This document shows, one piece after another, positions 27,443-37,739 of a DNA stretch of 64,000 bases. Made by a program: the position numbers and the translations under genes. Source of the stretch: Corynebacterium sp. p3-SID1145 (GTDB lineage: Bacteria; Actinomycetota; Actinomycetes; Mycobacteriales; Mycobacteriaceae). Position 1 is the stretch's first letter, and each line of letters starts with the position of its first letter. The stretch covers positions 20,988 through 84,987 of the forward strand of contig JALXXC010000011.1 of NCBI GenBank assembly GCA_025144245.1. The letters run 5' to 3'. The notes under the pieces were generated by a model that did no database searches, was not told the DNA's origin, and saw only the letters and a list, made by a program, of their open reading frames with translations.

Positions 27443-28735
27443 GTGGGTGAAGAGTTTGGCCGTGCTAATCTCCCCGCTGTGCGCACCGATGATTCCAGCC
27501 CCGCCCTCCTCAACAGCCGCGCCCTGGGAAGCCCGGCGCTTCGAGTGGCAGTGCCGCTTCTCTACACGTTGATGGCCTTCGTACTGTTTCGCTCGGCGAT
27601 GATGATCCCGCTAGAGAATCCGGGAACGGACTTCACGCCGATCTGGAACGCGGCAAACAAGTACTTCGCGGGTGAACCGGTCTTCAACTCTGACTACACG
27701 ATCGACATGCCGCACTATCTATACAGTCCGGCAGGAACCGTGCTGATCGCACCCGTGGCGCTGCTTCCCTCCGAGGCTGTGGCCCGAGCAGTGATGGCCT
27801 ACTTGGGAGCGGCATGCATCATCGGCGCGATCGCACTCGCGGCACGGATGGTCTCACCGCGCTGGTTCCATTGTGTTTTTCCGCTGGCGGTGACCTTCTT
27901 CTTTGTCACCCCGGAGCCGGTCCGTTGGACCCTCGCATTGACCAATATCAACGGTTTCATGCTCTTGCTCCTAGTGCTGTTCGTATGGCTCTCGCTACGT
28001 CTGCGGGACAAGCAGGTGGGATGGCTGGGTCACTTCAGCCATCCAGAAGTCTGGGCTGCGGGTATCGCCGCGGGCATTGCGGTGTCGATCAAGCCCCAGT
28101 TCGGTGTGCTGTTCATCGTGTCGCTGGCTTATGCCCAAGTGGCTGTGGTGGTGATCGCGGCACTGGTGGCCATCGCCACGTTCGCGTTCGGCTGGTTCAC
28201 CATCGCTGAACCGGAGCTATTTTTCACCAACCTCGTCCCCTATTTGAGTGAACCCCGCCCGCGCTTCAACAGCTCGATCGGAGGACTCGCGATCGTGCAC
28301 GGCTGGTCCGGCACCACTGAAACCGTCTTGACGGTGCTGACTGTCGCGGGGACGCTCGCCGCGATCGCAGCCATGTGGCGCTGGAAAGACATGGACCCGG
28401 TGATGTTCAGCTTCACCGCGCTCGCCGTGTGCTTCGCCGGCGGCTTTATGGTCAGCGGTTTGATGCAGAACTACTACGCGATCTGGTTCATCCCCTTCGT
28501 GCTCACTGTGTGCCGCCCACGCTCCCCCATGCATTGGCCGGTCACCGTCCTGGCACTGCTCTTCACTGTGGCAAACCCGACATGGCCCGCTACCGGCAAC
28601 GCCACGATCGACGAAATGGTCACGCACATGCCGGGCTTCATGTTCATGGCCCTGCCGTTCATCATCACTGCATGGGGTCTCGCCGGGCGATCATCTGCCC
28701 CGGAGACGCGAAAGCGTCCCGCTCACTCGCGATGA
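27443..28735 (+). CDS. GT87-family (DUF2029) polyprenol-linked glycosyltransferase
   Basis: The 430-residue membrane protein has about ten to eleven helices. After the first helix the loop reads GTDFTPIWNAANKYFAGEPVF, whose Asp is the presumed catalytic residue of the DUF2029/GT-C group, and then HYLYSPAGTVLIAPVALL, a motif shared with AftC- and PimE-like enzymes. These use decaprenyl-phospho-arabinose or -mannose to modify arabinan or lipoglycans; substrate cannot be assigned here. The start is uncertain: a GTG at 27443 sits immediately after AAGGAGG, too close for a normal spacing, and the next in-frame GTG is 27479. Its 3' end overlaps the convergent antiporter gene by 71 bases. Confidence 0.72.
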   Translation: MGEEFGRANLPAVRTDDSSPALLNSRALGSPALRVAVPLLYTLMAFVLFRSAMMIPLENPGTDFTPIWNAANKYFAGEPVFNSDYTIDMPHYLYSPAGTVLIAPVALLPSEAVARAVMAYLGAACIIGAIALAARMVSPRWFHCVFPLAVTFFFVTPEPVRWTLALTNINGFMLLLLVLFVWLSLRLRDKQVGWLGHFSHPEVWAAGIAAGIAVSIKPQFGVLFIVSLAYAQVAVVVIAALVAIATFAFGWFTIAEPELFFTNLVPYLSEPRPRFNSSIGGLAIVHGWSGTTETVLTVLTVAGTLAAIAAMWRWKDMDPVMFSFTALAVCFAGGFMVSGLMQNYYAIWFIPFVLTVCRPRSPMHWPVTVLALLFTVANPTWPATGNATIDEMVTHMPGFMFMALPFIITAWGLAGRSSAPETRKRPAHSR

Positions 28736-30272
28736 CCATCCGGTCGATCTCGTCGAGCACCGCATCCACATCCGCGGGGTTGTAGCGCCGCTCCCGGCGG
28801 GCTTGCTGCATCTCCGCGGTTGCCGCCTCAAGCGCAATGCGTTGCATATCAGCGGCAGCCTGCCGAGCTCGAGCAAACGCTTTTCGACGCTCCTTCGACC
28901 CCTCCGGATCCACATGCCGCTTCTCCGCCATTAGATTCAGCCACTCTTGGACCATGTCATAGGATTCAGGCGCGTACTCGGAGCCATGTTGCTGCACAGC
29001 TTTTCGGGCGGCCACGTACACCCGCCGATTGAGTTCGGCGTTGACCCGGTCGCCTTGCGCGTCAGGTCCAGAGTCTAGGTCGAGTTTGCCCACCAGCCAG
29101 GGCAGAAGTAGACCGGGGATGACCATGGTGAAGGTGAGCACGCTGAGCGCAATGACGGAGAATTCGTGGTGGTACTGGGTTGTTCCGGCGGGAATCGATA
29201 GAACGAGCGCCAAGGTGACCAAGCCACGCATGCCCGCCCAGGTCATGAGCAGCACTTCCTGCAAGCGCAGCGGGGCAACGTCCGTCCGTCTCATCCGTTT
29301 CTTGAACTGGTAGAGCACCCACATGCAGGCGAAACGCACGACGAATGCGACGGCGGAGAGCGCGAATCCGATGAGGATAGCTTCCATGACTTTGGTTCCG
29401 GCAGTGTCAATCGCGTCGCGCACACTCATCCCGATGAGTCCGAAAGCGACACCGGTGAACAGCAATTCCACCGTCTCCCAGAACGACTGACCGGAGAGGC
29501 GGTCCTCGGCGGTGAACGATGCGCGTGATGACATTTCAACCGCGGCGATCACGATTGCGATCACACCCGATGCATGAATTTCCTCGGCGGCGACGAAGAT
29601 TGCGAAGGGAAGCACCCACGTGAAAGCAGTCCGAATGACTGAATCGGGAACGGTGTTGACAAACATTGCCGCCAAACGGCCTACCAATAGCCCGATAATC
29701 ACGGCGGCGGCAGCAGAGTAGAGGAATTTGAGGCACCCTTCGCCGAAATCTACCTCGCCCCCAGCGACGAGGGCAGCGAGCGCCACGTTGAATGCGACGA
29801 TGGAGGCCGCGTCATTGAACAGGCCTTCTGTCTGCAGAGTGCCGGTGATGCGTTTGGGAATGCCCGCAGGCCCCGCCACCGCGTCAACAGCCACTGGGTC
29901 GGGCGGGGCAATCGCCGCCGCTAGAACCATCGCCCCTGCAAGACCAATACCGGGCATAAGCCACATCGCCGTCGCCGTCAATGCCGCGATAGTGAGAAAG
30001 ACCAACACCACCGACATCACAAGCACGACGTGTACTTGAGCGCGGATCATGGCCCAACTCGTGCGACGGGCCAAAGACCACAACAAGGGCGGCAGGAACA
30101 CCGGCAGGATCAGTTCAGTGTCCAAGCTCACCGTCTCGATGCCTGGGATGAACAACACCGGGGCGACCACGATGGTGAGCAGTGCAGACCACGGCAAGCC
30201 CGTCCGCTCACCGATCGCGGCGACAAGCGTGGTGGCAAGGAGGAGACCGATAACGACAAGGAAGATTGTCAC
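28665..30272 (-). CDS. Monovalent cation/H+ antiporter, CPA1 (NhaP/NHE) family
   Basis: The 535-residue protein has about 12 membrane helices in its first 410 residues and a cytoplasmic, charged helical tail. Family motifs include LPPLLWSLARRTSW, IAPPDPVAVDAVAG, the transport-site TEGLFNDAASIVAFNVA with the Asn-Asp pair, and GMRGLVTLALVLSIPA. It exchanges Na+ (or K+) for protons in pH and salt homeostasis. It appears to start at a GTG that lies 6 bases after TACCAT, consistent with a leaderless transcript. Its last 23 codons lie antisense to the end of the GT87 gene, which is unusual in this otherwise non-overlapping region. Confidence 0.85.
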   Translation of the reverse strand: MTIFLVVIGLLLATTLVAAIGERTGLPWSALLTIVVAPVLFIPGIETVSLDTELILPVFLPPLLWSLARRTSWAMIRAQVHVVLVMSVVLVFLTIAALTATAMWLMPGIGLAGAMVLAAAIAPPDPVAVDAVAGPAGIPKRITGTLQTEGLFNDAASIVAFNVALAALVAGGEVDFGEGCLKFLYSAAAAVIIGLLVGRLAAMFVNTVPDSVIRTAFTWVLPFAIFVAAEEIHASGVIAIVIAAVEMSSRASFTAEDRLSGQSFWETVELLFTGVAFGLIGMSVRDAIDTAGTKVMEAILIGFALSAVAFVVRFACMWVLYQFKKRMRRTDVAPLRLQEVLLMTWAGMRGLVTLALVLSIPAGTTQYHHEFSVIALSVLTFTMVIPGLLLPWLVGKLDLDSGPDAQGDRVNAELNRRVYVAARKAVQQHGSEYAPESYDMVQEWLNLMAEKRHVDPEGSKERRKAFARARQAAADMQRIALEAATAEMQQARRERRYNPADVDAVLDEIDRMVIASERDAFASPGQMIARRDPMQ

Positions 30273-30324
30273 GCAGTCATGGTAGCGGAGCGGGCGTGAC
30301 CAAGTCCCCCCGCAGGTTTAGCCC

Positions 30325-31648
<1,324 letters not shown>

Positions 31649-33766
31649 GTGAAACAACGACGTCGGCTGAATCCGTCTTCTGCCAGGAAGACTCCGGTCC
31701 TCGCGGCCGTCACCTCCGTCGCGCTCGTCGCCGCAGGCGCGTTCGGCGGCAACGAGATCCTCAAGACCCAGGACGTGGGCGGAGGCGAGGTGAATGTCAC
31801 CAGTTCCACCGCTTCCTTCGGCGACGGCGAGAACGTGGTCGTCGACGATGCCGCAATCGCCGCCCAAGGCGAGGGCGACGAGAACCGCACGGTGAAGGAA
31901 TTCACCCGCGACGAGGAATTCTCCATCTTCGGCCTCACCTGGACCGGCGAGCGCGACATCGCCGCCTACGTCCGCGCGCAGCGTGCCGACGGCACGTGGT
32001 CGGAGTGGTACCACATGCAGCCAGAACCCGGTCCGGAAGGCTCGGAGATCCAGGGCACCGAGCCGATCTACGTCGAGCCGACGAAGAAGATCCAGGTGTC
32101 CACCGCCAATGTGGATCTCGGGGAGACCAACCTCGACACCGCTGAAACCGTGACTGACCAGGACGCCATCCCGGAGGTTCCGGAAGAGTCCCTGCCCAGC
32201 TCCGATGTCGTCGACGTGCCGAACGTGCCCGACTCTGCCGCCCCGGCATCGATCGGTGACCTGCCGCGCGCACTCCCGTCCAACCTCGGCGATATCGCGC
32301 CGGTGGCCGACGTCGAGGAGCTCGGCGGGGAAGCAAGCGAGGAAGCACCGGCCCCCGCTGGAGCCGGCACCAGCGCCAACGACCTGGAGGCTGTGTTCAT
32401 CGACGGCGGCGAAGGCACGGCCGACGGCGGGATCGCCCCGGCGCAGTCCAACACCAACGGCATGCCGCGCGTCGTGTCCCGCTCCTCGTGGGGTGCCGGA
32501 AGCAGCAGCAACCCGACCTACACCGAGCCGGTGAAGGCGGCGACGGTCCACCACACTGCGGGCTCCAACAACTACTCCGCCGCACAGGCACCGGGCGTGG
32601 TCCGCGGTATCTGGCAGTACCACGCCGTCACCCGCGGCTGGGGCGACATCGGCTACAACGCGCTCGTCGACAAGTACGGGAACATCTACGAAGGTCGCGC
32701 CGGCGGTCTGGACCGCGCCGTGGAGGGCGCGCACGTGGGTGCGTTCAACCAGCACACCTTCGGTGTGTCCATGATGGGCGACTACAGCACGGCCAGCCCG
32801 TCGAACGAGGCGCTCCGCGCCATGGGCGAAATCATCGGCTGGAAGGCCGCGGTGGCCAAGTTCGACCCGAAGGGCAGCTCCTACCTCGAGGCGAACTTCA
32901 ACTTCAGCGGATCCAAGTTCCGCGCAGGCCAGGGCAAGGAATTCCCGAACATCAACGCCCACCGCGACTTCCACTACAACGACTGCCCGGGCGACAACCT
33001 CTACGCACAGATGGACACCATCCGCAACTACGCGAAGAGCAAGTACGACCAGATCAACGGTGGAAACACCTCTGTGTGGCAGCCGTCCACGCCGAAGCAG
33101 GACGACAACACGAATACGGCTGACACGACGGGCACGACTGGCACCACCGGTGACTCGGGCAGGACTGGCACAACCGGCACTGTCGGAAACAACGACGGCA
33201 CAACAACCACGATCAACAACCTGGCCAACACGTCGAGCCAGATCTCCTTCGAGAAGGTGCTTTCCGGCGACCCCGCCGCGATCGCCGCCGCTGCCGGCAC
33301 GGTCGCTGGTGCGCTGCTGCTGGCAGCCGCCTCGAACGGCATGATCCCCTCCCAGGTCGCGCGCATCGCGAACCTTGAGGTTCTGCCAGGCATGACGCTG
33401 AGCAGCATGCGGCCGCTGATCGGCCAGGCAATCAACCTGGTAGGCAGCGACGAAGCCAAGGAGACCTGGGGCAAGCTCGAGCCGACTCTGGGGCAGCTCG
33501 ACGGAGTGCTGCAGGGCGTCGGCGGCGACCAGTACGCCATCTTCGAGAAGGGCATCGCCATCCTCACCGGCGAGGGCGAAGAAATCGTCATGCCGGAGAA
33601 GGTCGCGGATGCCTGGCTGAAGCAGGGCATGGACCTAGGTCCGCTGGGTCGCCCGGTGAAGAGCGATTCCGCCGCGAATAACGGCGACGTCCGTGTCGAG
33701 TTCCAGCGCGGTTCAATCTTCTACACCGCGAACACGGGCAACGTGGACGTCAACGTCGAAAAGTAA
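31649..33766 (+). CDS. Secreted N-acetylmuramoyl-L-alanine amidase, PGRP type (Rv3811-like)
   Basis: The 705-residue protein has a basic N-terminus and signal or anchor (about residues 15-33), an acidic spacer region, a PGRP/amidase-2 domain (about residues 270-450) with zinc ligands in TVHHTAG, NAHRDF and the NDCPGD cysteine, a Thr/Gly-rich linker (TGTTGTTG-like) and a C-terminal part with one LGFP-like unit (LGPLGRPV then FQRGSIFYT). It would cleave the stem peptide from muramic acid or act as a wall-binding protein. The frame is open from 31529, but I chose GTG 31649 because AGGAG lies 8 bases upstream and the signal peptide follows directly. Confidence 0.86.
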   Translation: MKQRRRLNPSSARKTPVLAAVTSVALVAAGAFGGNEILKTQDVGGGEVNVTSSTASFGDGENVVVDDAAIAAQGEGDENRTVKEFTRDEEFSIFGLTWTGERDIAAYVRAQRADGTWSEWYHMQPEPGPEGSEIQGTEPIYVEPTKKIQVSTANVDLGETNLDTAETVTDQDAIPEVPEESLPSSDVVDVPNVPDSAAPASIGDLPRALPSNLGDIAPVADVEELGGEASEEAPAPAGAGTSANDLEAVFIDGGEGTADGGIAPAQSNTNGMPRVVSRSSWGAGSSSNPTYTEPVKAATVHHTAGSNNYSAAQAPGVVRGIWQYHAVTRGWGDIGYNALVDKYGNIYEGRAGGLDRAVEGAHVGAFNQHTFGVSMMGDYSTASPSNEALRAMGEIIGWKAAVAKFDPKGSSYLEANFNFSGSKFRAGQGKEFPNINAHRDFHYNDCPGDNLYAQMDTIRNYAKSKYDQINGGNTSVWQPSTPKQDDNTNTADTTGTTGTTGDSGRTGTTGTVGNNDGTTTTINNLANTSSQISFEKVLSGDPAAIAAAAGTVAGALLLAAASNGMIPSQVARIANLEVLPGMTLSSMRPLIGQAINLVGSDEAKETWGKLEPTLGQLDGVLQGVGGDQYAIFEKGIAILTGEGEEIVMPEKVADAWLKQGMDLGPLGRPVKSDSAANNGDVRVEFQRGSIFYTANTGNVDVNVEK

Positions 33767-33777
33767 AAGAGCGACTA

Positions 33778-35298
33778 CTAGGCGAGGTTGAGGGAGCGCT
33801 CAACCGCTTCCTCCCACCGCGCAATGAGCCGGTCCCGGTCGGGGCCGGCCATTTTGCTTTCCCAGGTGGTTTCGCCGCCGAGGGTCAGCGGCGCGTCGAC
33901 CAGGCCGGCACCGACGCAGGCCGCGCTCGCCGCGCCCATGACGGTTGTCTCCATGTTGTCTGGGCGGACGACATCCGCGCCGAGAACATCGGCCTGCATC
34001 TGCATGAGCAGATCGTTGCCGGTCATGCCGCCGTCGACACGCAAGGCGTCCACGGTGATGCCGGAATCGGCCTCCATGGCGCGAACTACCTCGACGGTCT
34101 GCAGGCAGGTGGCGTCGAGGGCGGCGCGGGCGATGTGGCGGCGGTCGGTGAAACGGGTGATGCCAGTGATCACCCCGCGCGCGTCGGGGCGCCAGCGCGG
34201 CGCGAACAGTCCGGAGAACGCCGGCACGATGACCACTCCTGCGGCGTCGTCGACTTGGGCGGCGAGCTCCTCCGATTCGGCGGCGGAACTGAGGATGCCA
34301 AGTTGGTCGCGCAACCACTGGATCAGCGACCCGCCGACGGCCACGGACCCCTCCAACGCGTAGACCGGCGGCTCCCCCGCCTGCTGGTACGCGACGGTGG
34401 TGAGCAGACCGTGATCGGAGAACTGCGCCTCATCACCGGTATTCAGCAGCATGAACAGCCCGGTGCCGTAGGTCATCTTGGCCTCGCCCTCGCGCAGGCA
34501 GCCCTGGCCGAAGAGCGCGGACTGCTGATCCCCCAGCACGCCCGTGATGGGAACGTCGCGGTTCCCCTTCTTACGGCGCATGGCACCGAAGGAGCCGAAG
34601 CTGGGGCGGATCTCCGGCAGAATCGAGCGCGGAACACCGATCTCTTTGCACAGGTCCTCGTCCCAGTCGAGCGTCTCTAAATCCATGAGCAAGGTGCGTG
34701 ACGCGTTGGTCACATCCGTGACGTGCTGGACGCGACTGCGGGTAGGGAACAGGTCGAGCATGCCGCCCTTCTTCCCGCCGTGCGCACCGCCGGTCAGCTT
34801 CCAGATCAGCCACGTGTCGACGGTGCCGGCGAGCAGCTCGCCCTTCTCCGCACGCTCTCGGGCGTCCTCGACGTTGTCCAGAATCCATGCCCACTTCGGA
34901 CCCGCCGGGTACGAATTGGCAAGCAAGCCGGTCTTGCGCATGTAGCGGTCTTTCCGCGCCCCGTCGGGCCCGAAGTCCTCTGTTCGGGTGTCCTGCCAGC
35001 AAATCGCGTTGTAAATCGGGCGGCCGGTGCGCTTGTCCCAGATCACCGCCGTTTCGCGCTGGTTGGTCAGACCGACGGCGCTGACGTCCTCGAGCTCCAA
35101 GTCGGCGTCGACAAGCGCCTCAGAGAGCGCGCGACGGGTGTTGCGCCAGATCTGCATCGGGTCGTGCTCGACCCAGCCTTCGCGGGGCATGATCTGCTCG
35201 TGCTCGAACTGCGCGGTGCCCACGACATCCCCGTCCGCGGTGGTGATGTAGCAACGGGTAGAGGTGGTGCCTTGGTCGATTGCGGCGATGAACGGCAT
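33778..35298 (-). CDS. glpK: Glycerol kinase
   Basis: The 506-residue FGGY-family kinase begins IAAIDQGTTSTRCYI (phosphate-1 loop) and contains NQRETAVIWDKRTG, ICWQDTRT, the ADP-binding YALEGSVAVGGSLIQWLRD and VDGGMTGNDLLMQMQAD, all diagnostic for GlpK. It phosphorylates glycerol to sn-glycerol-3-phosphate, feeding the acyltransferases encoded nearby and central metabolism. It converges with the amidase gene, with an 11-base gap that holds no obvious terminator. Confidence 0.95.
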   Translation of the reverse strand: MPFIAAIDQGTTSTRCYITTADGDVVGTAQFEHEQIMPREGWVEHDPMQIWRNTRRALSEALVDADLELEDVSAVGLTNQRETAVIWDKRTGRPIYNAICWQDTRTEDFGPDGARKDRYMRKTGLLANSYPAGPKWAWILDNVEDARERAEKGELLAGTVDTWLIWKLTGGAHGGKKGGMLDLFPTRSRVQHVTDVTNASRTLLMDLETLDWDEDLCKEIGVPRSILPEIRPSFGSFGAMRRKKGNRDVPITGVLGDQQSALFGQGCLREGEAKMTYGTGLFMLLNTGDEAQFSDHGLLTTVAYQQAGEPPVYALEGSVAVGGSLIQWLRDQLGILSSAAESEELAAQVDDAAGVVIVPAFSGLFAPRWRPDARGVITGITRFTDRRHIARAALDATCLQTVEVVRAMEADSGITVDALRVDGGMTGNDLLMQMQADVLGADVVRPDNMETTVMGAASAACVGAGLVDAPLTLGGETTWESKMAGPDRDRLIARWEEAVERSLNLA

Positions 35299-35320
35299 GG
35301 GGGCTATTAAACCCTACGGC

Positions 35321-36142
35321 CTAGAACCATTGCTCGATGACTCGTGCGACACCGAAATCATCGTTCGAGGTGGTGGTCAGATCGGCGGCATCGTGCACGA
35401 TCGGGGCGGAATCCGCCATGGCCACGCCGAGACCGGCCCAGGAGAGCATCTCGATGTCGTTGGGCATGTCGCCGAACGCGACCACCTCCGACGGGTCGAC
35501 GCCCATGCCGGCGGCGATGACGGACACACCCGCGGCCTTGTTGATGCCGGGTGCGCTGACCTCGATCAACCCGTCGTTCATCGAATACGTGACGTGCGCG
35601 CGGGCGGGGTCGACGGCGGGGGCGATGACATCGAAAAGCTCGGTGGACGTCATCGCTTTGTGCCGCACGAGAATCTTCGCGGCGGGCACGGACACGAGCT
35701 CGTCCACGGTGACGACGCCGTACCCGATGTCCCACAGATCCGTGCTGTAACCGGAAGTGATGAGGAAGCACTCGTCTTCCGGGTCGAAAGCGGAATCGCC
35801 GACCCGCTCCACACCGAAACCGAATTCGCCGCGGCCTTCGAGTGCATCCGTCGCCGTCCCCGCGATCTCCGCCAGGGTCTCCGGGTCCAGCTCGTGGCGG
35901 TGAAGCACCTCGTCGTGCGAGGGATCGTAGACCACCGCCCCATTCGCGCACACGCACATCGGGGTGAACGGCAGCTGGTCCAACACCGGAGCCAGCCAAC
36001 GGTGCGGGCGCCCCGTGGCCAGCGCGACCTTCGTCCCGCCGCGGACCGCTCGAGCGAGGGTGTCGCGGAGACGCGGGCTCACTCGTCCGTTGCTGTCCAG
36101 CAACGTTCCGTCGATATCGCTCACAATCAGCTTCGGCGCCAA
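35321..36142 (-). CDS. HAD-superfamily phosphatase, Cof type (IIB)
   Basis: The 273-residue cytosolic hydrolase has HAD motif I VSDIDGTLLDSNG at residue 6, motif II LATGRPHRW, a IIB-type cap in the middle, motif III lysine in INKAAGVSVIA and motif IV VAFGDMPNDIEML. Substrates are likely small sugar phosphates or similar; the exact one cannot be read from sequence. It lies 22 bases upstream of glpK and 3 bases after the acyltransferase remnant on the same strand, so it belongs to the serS-to-glpK transcription unit. Confidence 0.88.
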   Translation of the reverse strand: MAPKLIVSDIDGTLLDSNGRVSPRLRDTLARAVRGGTKVALATGRPHRWLAPVLDQLPFTPMCVCANGAVVYDPSHDEVLHRHELDPETLAEIAGTATDALEGRGEFGFGVERVGDSAFDPEDECFLITSGYSTDLWDIGYGVVTVDELVSVPAAKILVRHKAMTSTELFDVIAPAVDPARAHVTYSMNDGLIEVSAPGINKAAGVSVIAAGMGVDPSEVVAFGDMPNDIEMLSWAGLGVAMADSAPIVHDAADLTTTSNDDFGVARVIEQWF

Positions 36143-36145
36143 GGT

Positions 36146-36881
36146 CTACCTCCCATTTTCCAGTTCGGCGTAGCGCACACGGGCGTCGATAAGCAGCTTA
36201 TCGACGTCTCCACTCAACCTCTCCGTCACCTCATCCGCCGTGCCCGCTGTGTCCACCGGTTCACCGACAACGGTGACTACGGGAAGGTGCGCGCGCCCCA
36301 TCTTTTTCCGGCCGCTTTTGACCCAGAAGTGCTGCGTTCCCCCAGGTTGCGGTGGGGATGAGTGGTGCAGCGGAGGCTTGGGCGATGCGTGCCGCACCCG
36401 TCTTGAAGCGGGTCAATTCGAGCGTTTCCGACAGTGTTCCTTCGGGGAAGATGCCGATCAGTTCGCCTTCGCGCAGACGCTTGACCGCCTCGTCGATGCT
36501 GCTTGCCCCCAGCGACCGGTCGACCTCCACGTGGCCGACTGCCCGGGAAATGGGGCCCATGAGCCAGCGGTCGAAGAGCTCCTTTTTCGCCATGTAGCGC
36601 GTGGGACGGCGACCACGCAACAGGCCCGGAAGGGCACCGGAGATGAAGTCGTAGTAGCCGATGTGGTTGCCCGCCACAATCGCCGGACCCTCCGCCGGGA
36701 CGTTCTCGAGACCGTGGACGTAGAAGCGCGCGCCCTGAATGCGCAGCACCGTTGCAACGGTGCTTTTGATCGTCCGGTACATGTACTCGCGCCGCCACCC
36801 GGGCTGGACCGGCGTGACTGGGGCGTCCTCCGGGATGAGGAAGACGTGGCTGTCGGCGCGGTAGCCCTCGGGCGCGGACAT
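36146..36881 (-). pseudogene. PlsC-type lysophospholipid acyltransferase, frameshifted in a run of five G
   Basis: Two frames together encode a protein like its upstream neighbour. The first, starting at ATG 36881 (MSAPEGYRADS), has the acyltransferase motifs GNHIGYYDF, RYMAKKELF and IFPEGTLSET and proceeds to IPTATWG. There the frame changes: the expected continuation TQHFWVKSGRKKMG, then VTVVGEP and LLIDARVRYAEL, is in the frame ending at 36146. One extra base in the C5 run at 36339-36343 (G5 on the coding strand) explains the break; four would restore the frame. The paralog reads IWGSQRLL at the same place. This may be a true null allele, a phase-variable tract or a sequencing error. The ATG overlaps the upstream TGA by one base. 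Confidence 0.85.
36184..36206. repeat. Perfect 23-bp palindrome made of two GCTTATCGACG motifs
   Basis: Two copies of the 11-base motif GCTTATCGACG lie head to head with a single A between them, near the 3' end of the frameshifted acyltransferase gene. The same 11-mer occurs at ten other places in the window. The arms could form a hairpin or bind a dimeric protein. Confidence 0.85.
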
Positions 36882-37732
36882 CAGGAACCGTCCTTGGCTT
36901 TCTTTGCCTCCCGGGCCCTGCGCTTCTCCTCGCGTTCGCGGGCGAGAATCTCGTTGGCCTCGTCGAGCGTGGGTGCGGCGCCACCGAGGGATGCTGGCAT
37001 CCAATCCAGGCCATCTGGGAACGGGCCGAAACGCTCGGCGTATTCCTCACGGTTGGCGGTGAGAAGCTCCTGCATGGCGGCCTTGACGCGCTTGGTGTCG
37101 CGCTCCGGGTCGCCGGTGGTCCTCACCGGTTCGCCGTAGGAGATGATGATCGGGGTTCGGGACCTGCCGAGGTTCTTCTTCAGCCCCTTGGTCAACAGGC
37201 GCTGGGAACCCCAGATCACTGTTGGGATGACGGGCACTCCGGCTTCGTCGGCGATACGCGCCGCACCGGTCTTGAACTCGGCCAGCTCGAAGGAACGCGA
37301 GATCGTGGACTCCGGGAAGATACCCACGAATCCGCCGCTGCGCAGCCACTTCACCGCTTCAGCGATGGAGGCGGCGCCAGCTGCGCGGTCCACCGGGACA
37401 TGCTTCATGCCGCGCATGAGCGCGCCCACGACCTTCATGTCGAAGACCTCTTTCTTCGCCATGAAGCGCACCAGACGGTTGCCGCGCAAGTGCGGGCCGA
37501 TACCGGCGATGATGAAGTCGTAGTAACCGGTGTGGTTGATCACGAACAGGGCTCCGCCGTCCACGGGGACGTTCTCGGCACCGTTGACGTAGAACTGCAG
37601 CCCCTGGGCCTGCATGATCTTCTTGAAGCCGCCGATGATGCCCTGGTAGAACCGCTCTTTCGATTCCACCGGGTGCGGTGCGGGACGCTCGAAATCGTCC
37701 GGGACGTTGAACAGACGGTGGAACCTGCGCAT
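36881..37732 (-). CDS. PlsC-type lysophospholipid acyltransferase
   Basis: The 283-residue enzyme has the catalytic NHTGYYDF (NHx4D) motif, RFMAKKEVFDM, GAASIAEAVKWLR, IFPESTISRS (FPEGT variant with Ser replacing Gly) and VIPTVIWGSQRLL. It acylates lysophosphatidic acid or a related glycolipid intermediate at the membrane. It is the intact copy of a tandem pair, the other being frameshifted, as in the Rv3814c-Rv3816c acyltransferase cluster of M. tuberculosis. The charged C-terminal tail (EKRRAREAKKAK) is about 30 residues longer than the core. It lies 7 bases downstream of serS. Confidence 0.88.
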   Translation of the reverse strand: MRRFHRLFNVPDDFERPAPHPVESKERFYQGIIGGFKKIMQAQGLQFYVNGAENVPVDGGALFVINHTGYYDFIIAGIGPHLRGNRLVRFMAKKEVFDMKVVGALMRGMKHVPVDRAAGAASIAEAVKWLRSGGFVGIFPESTISRSFELAEFKTGAARIADEAGVPVIPTVIWGSQRLLTKGLKKNLGRSRTPIIISYGEPVRTTGDPERDTKRVKAAMQELLTANREEYAERFGPFPDGLDWMPASLGGAAPTLDEANEILAREREEKRRAREAKKAKDGS

Positions 37733-37739
37733 GATGCTT

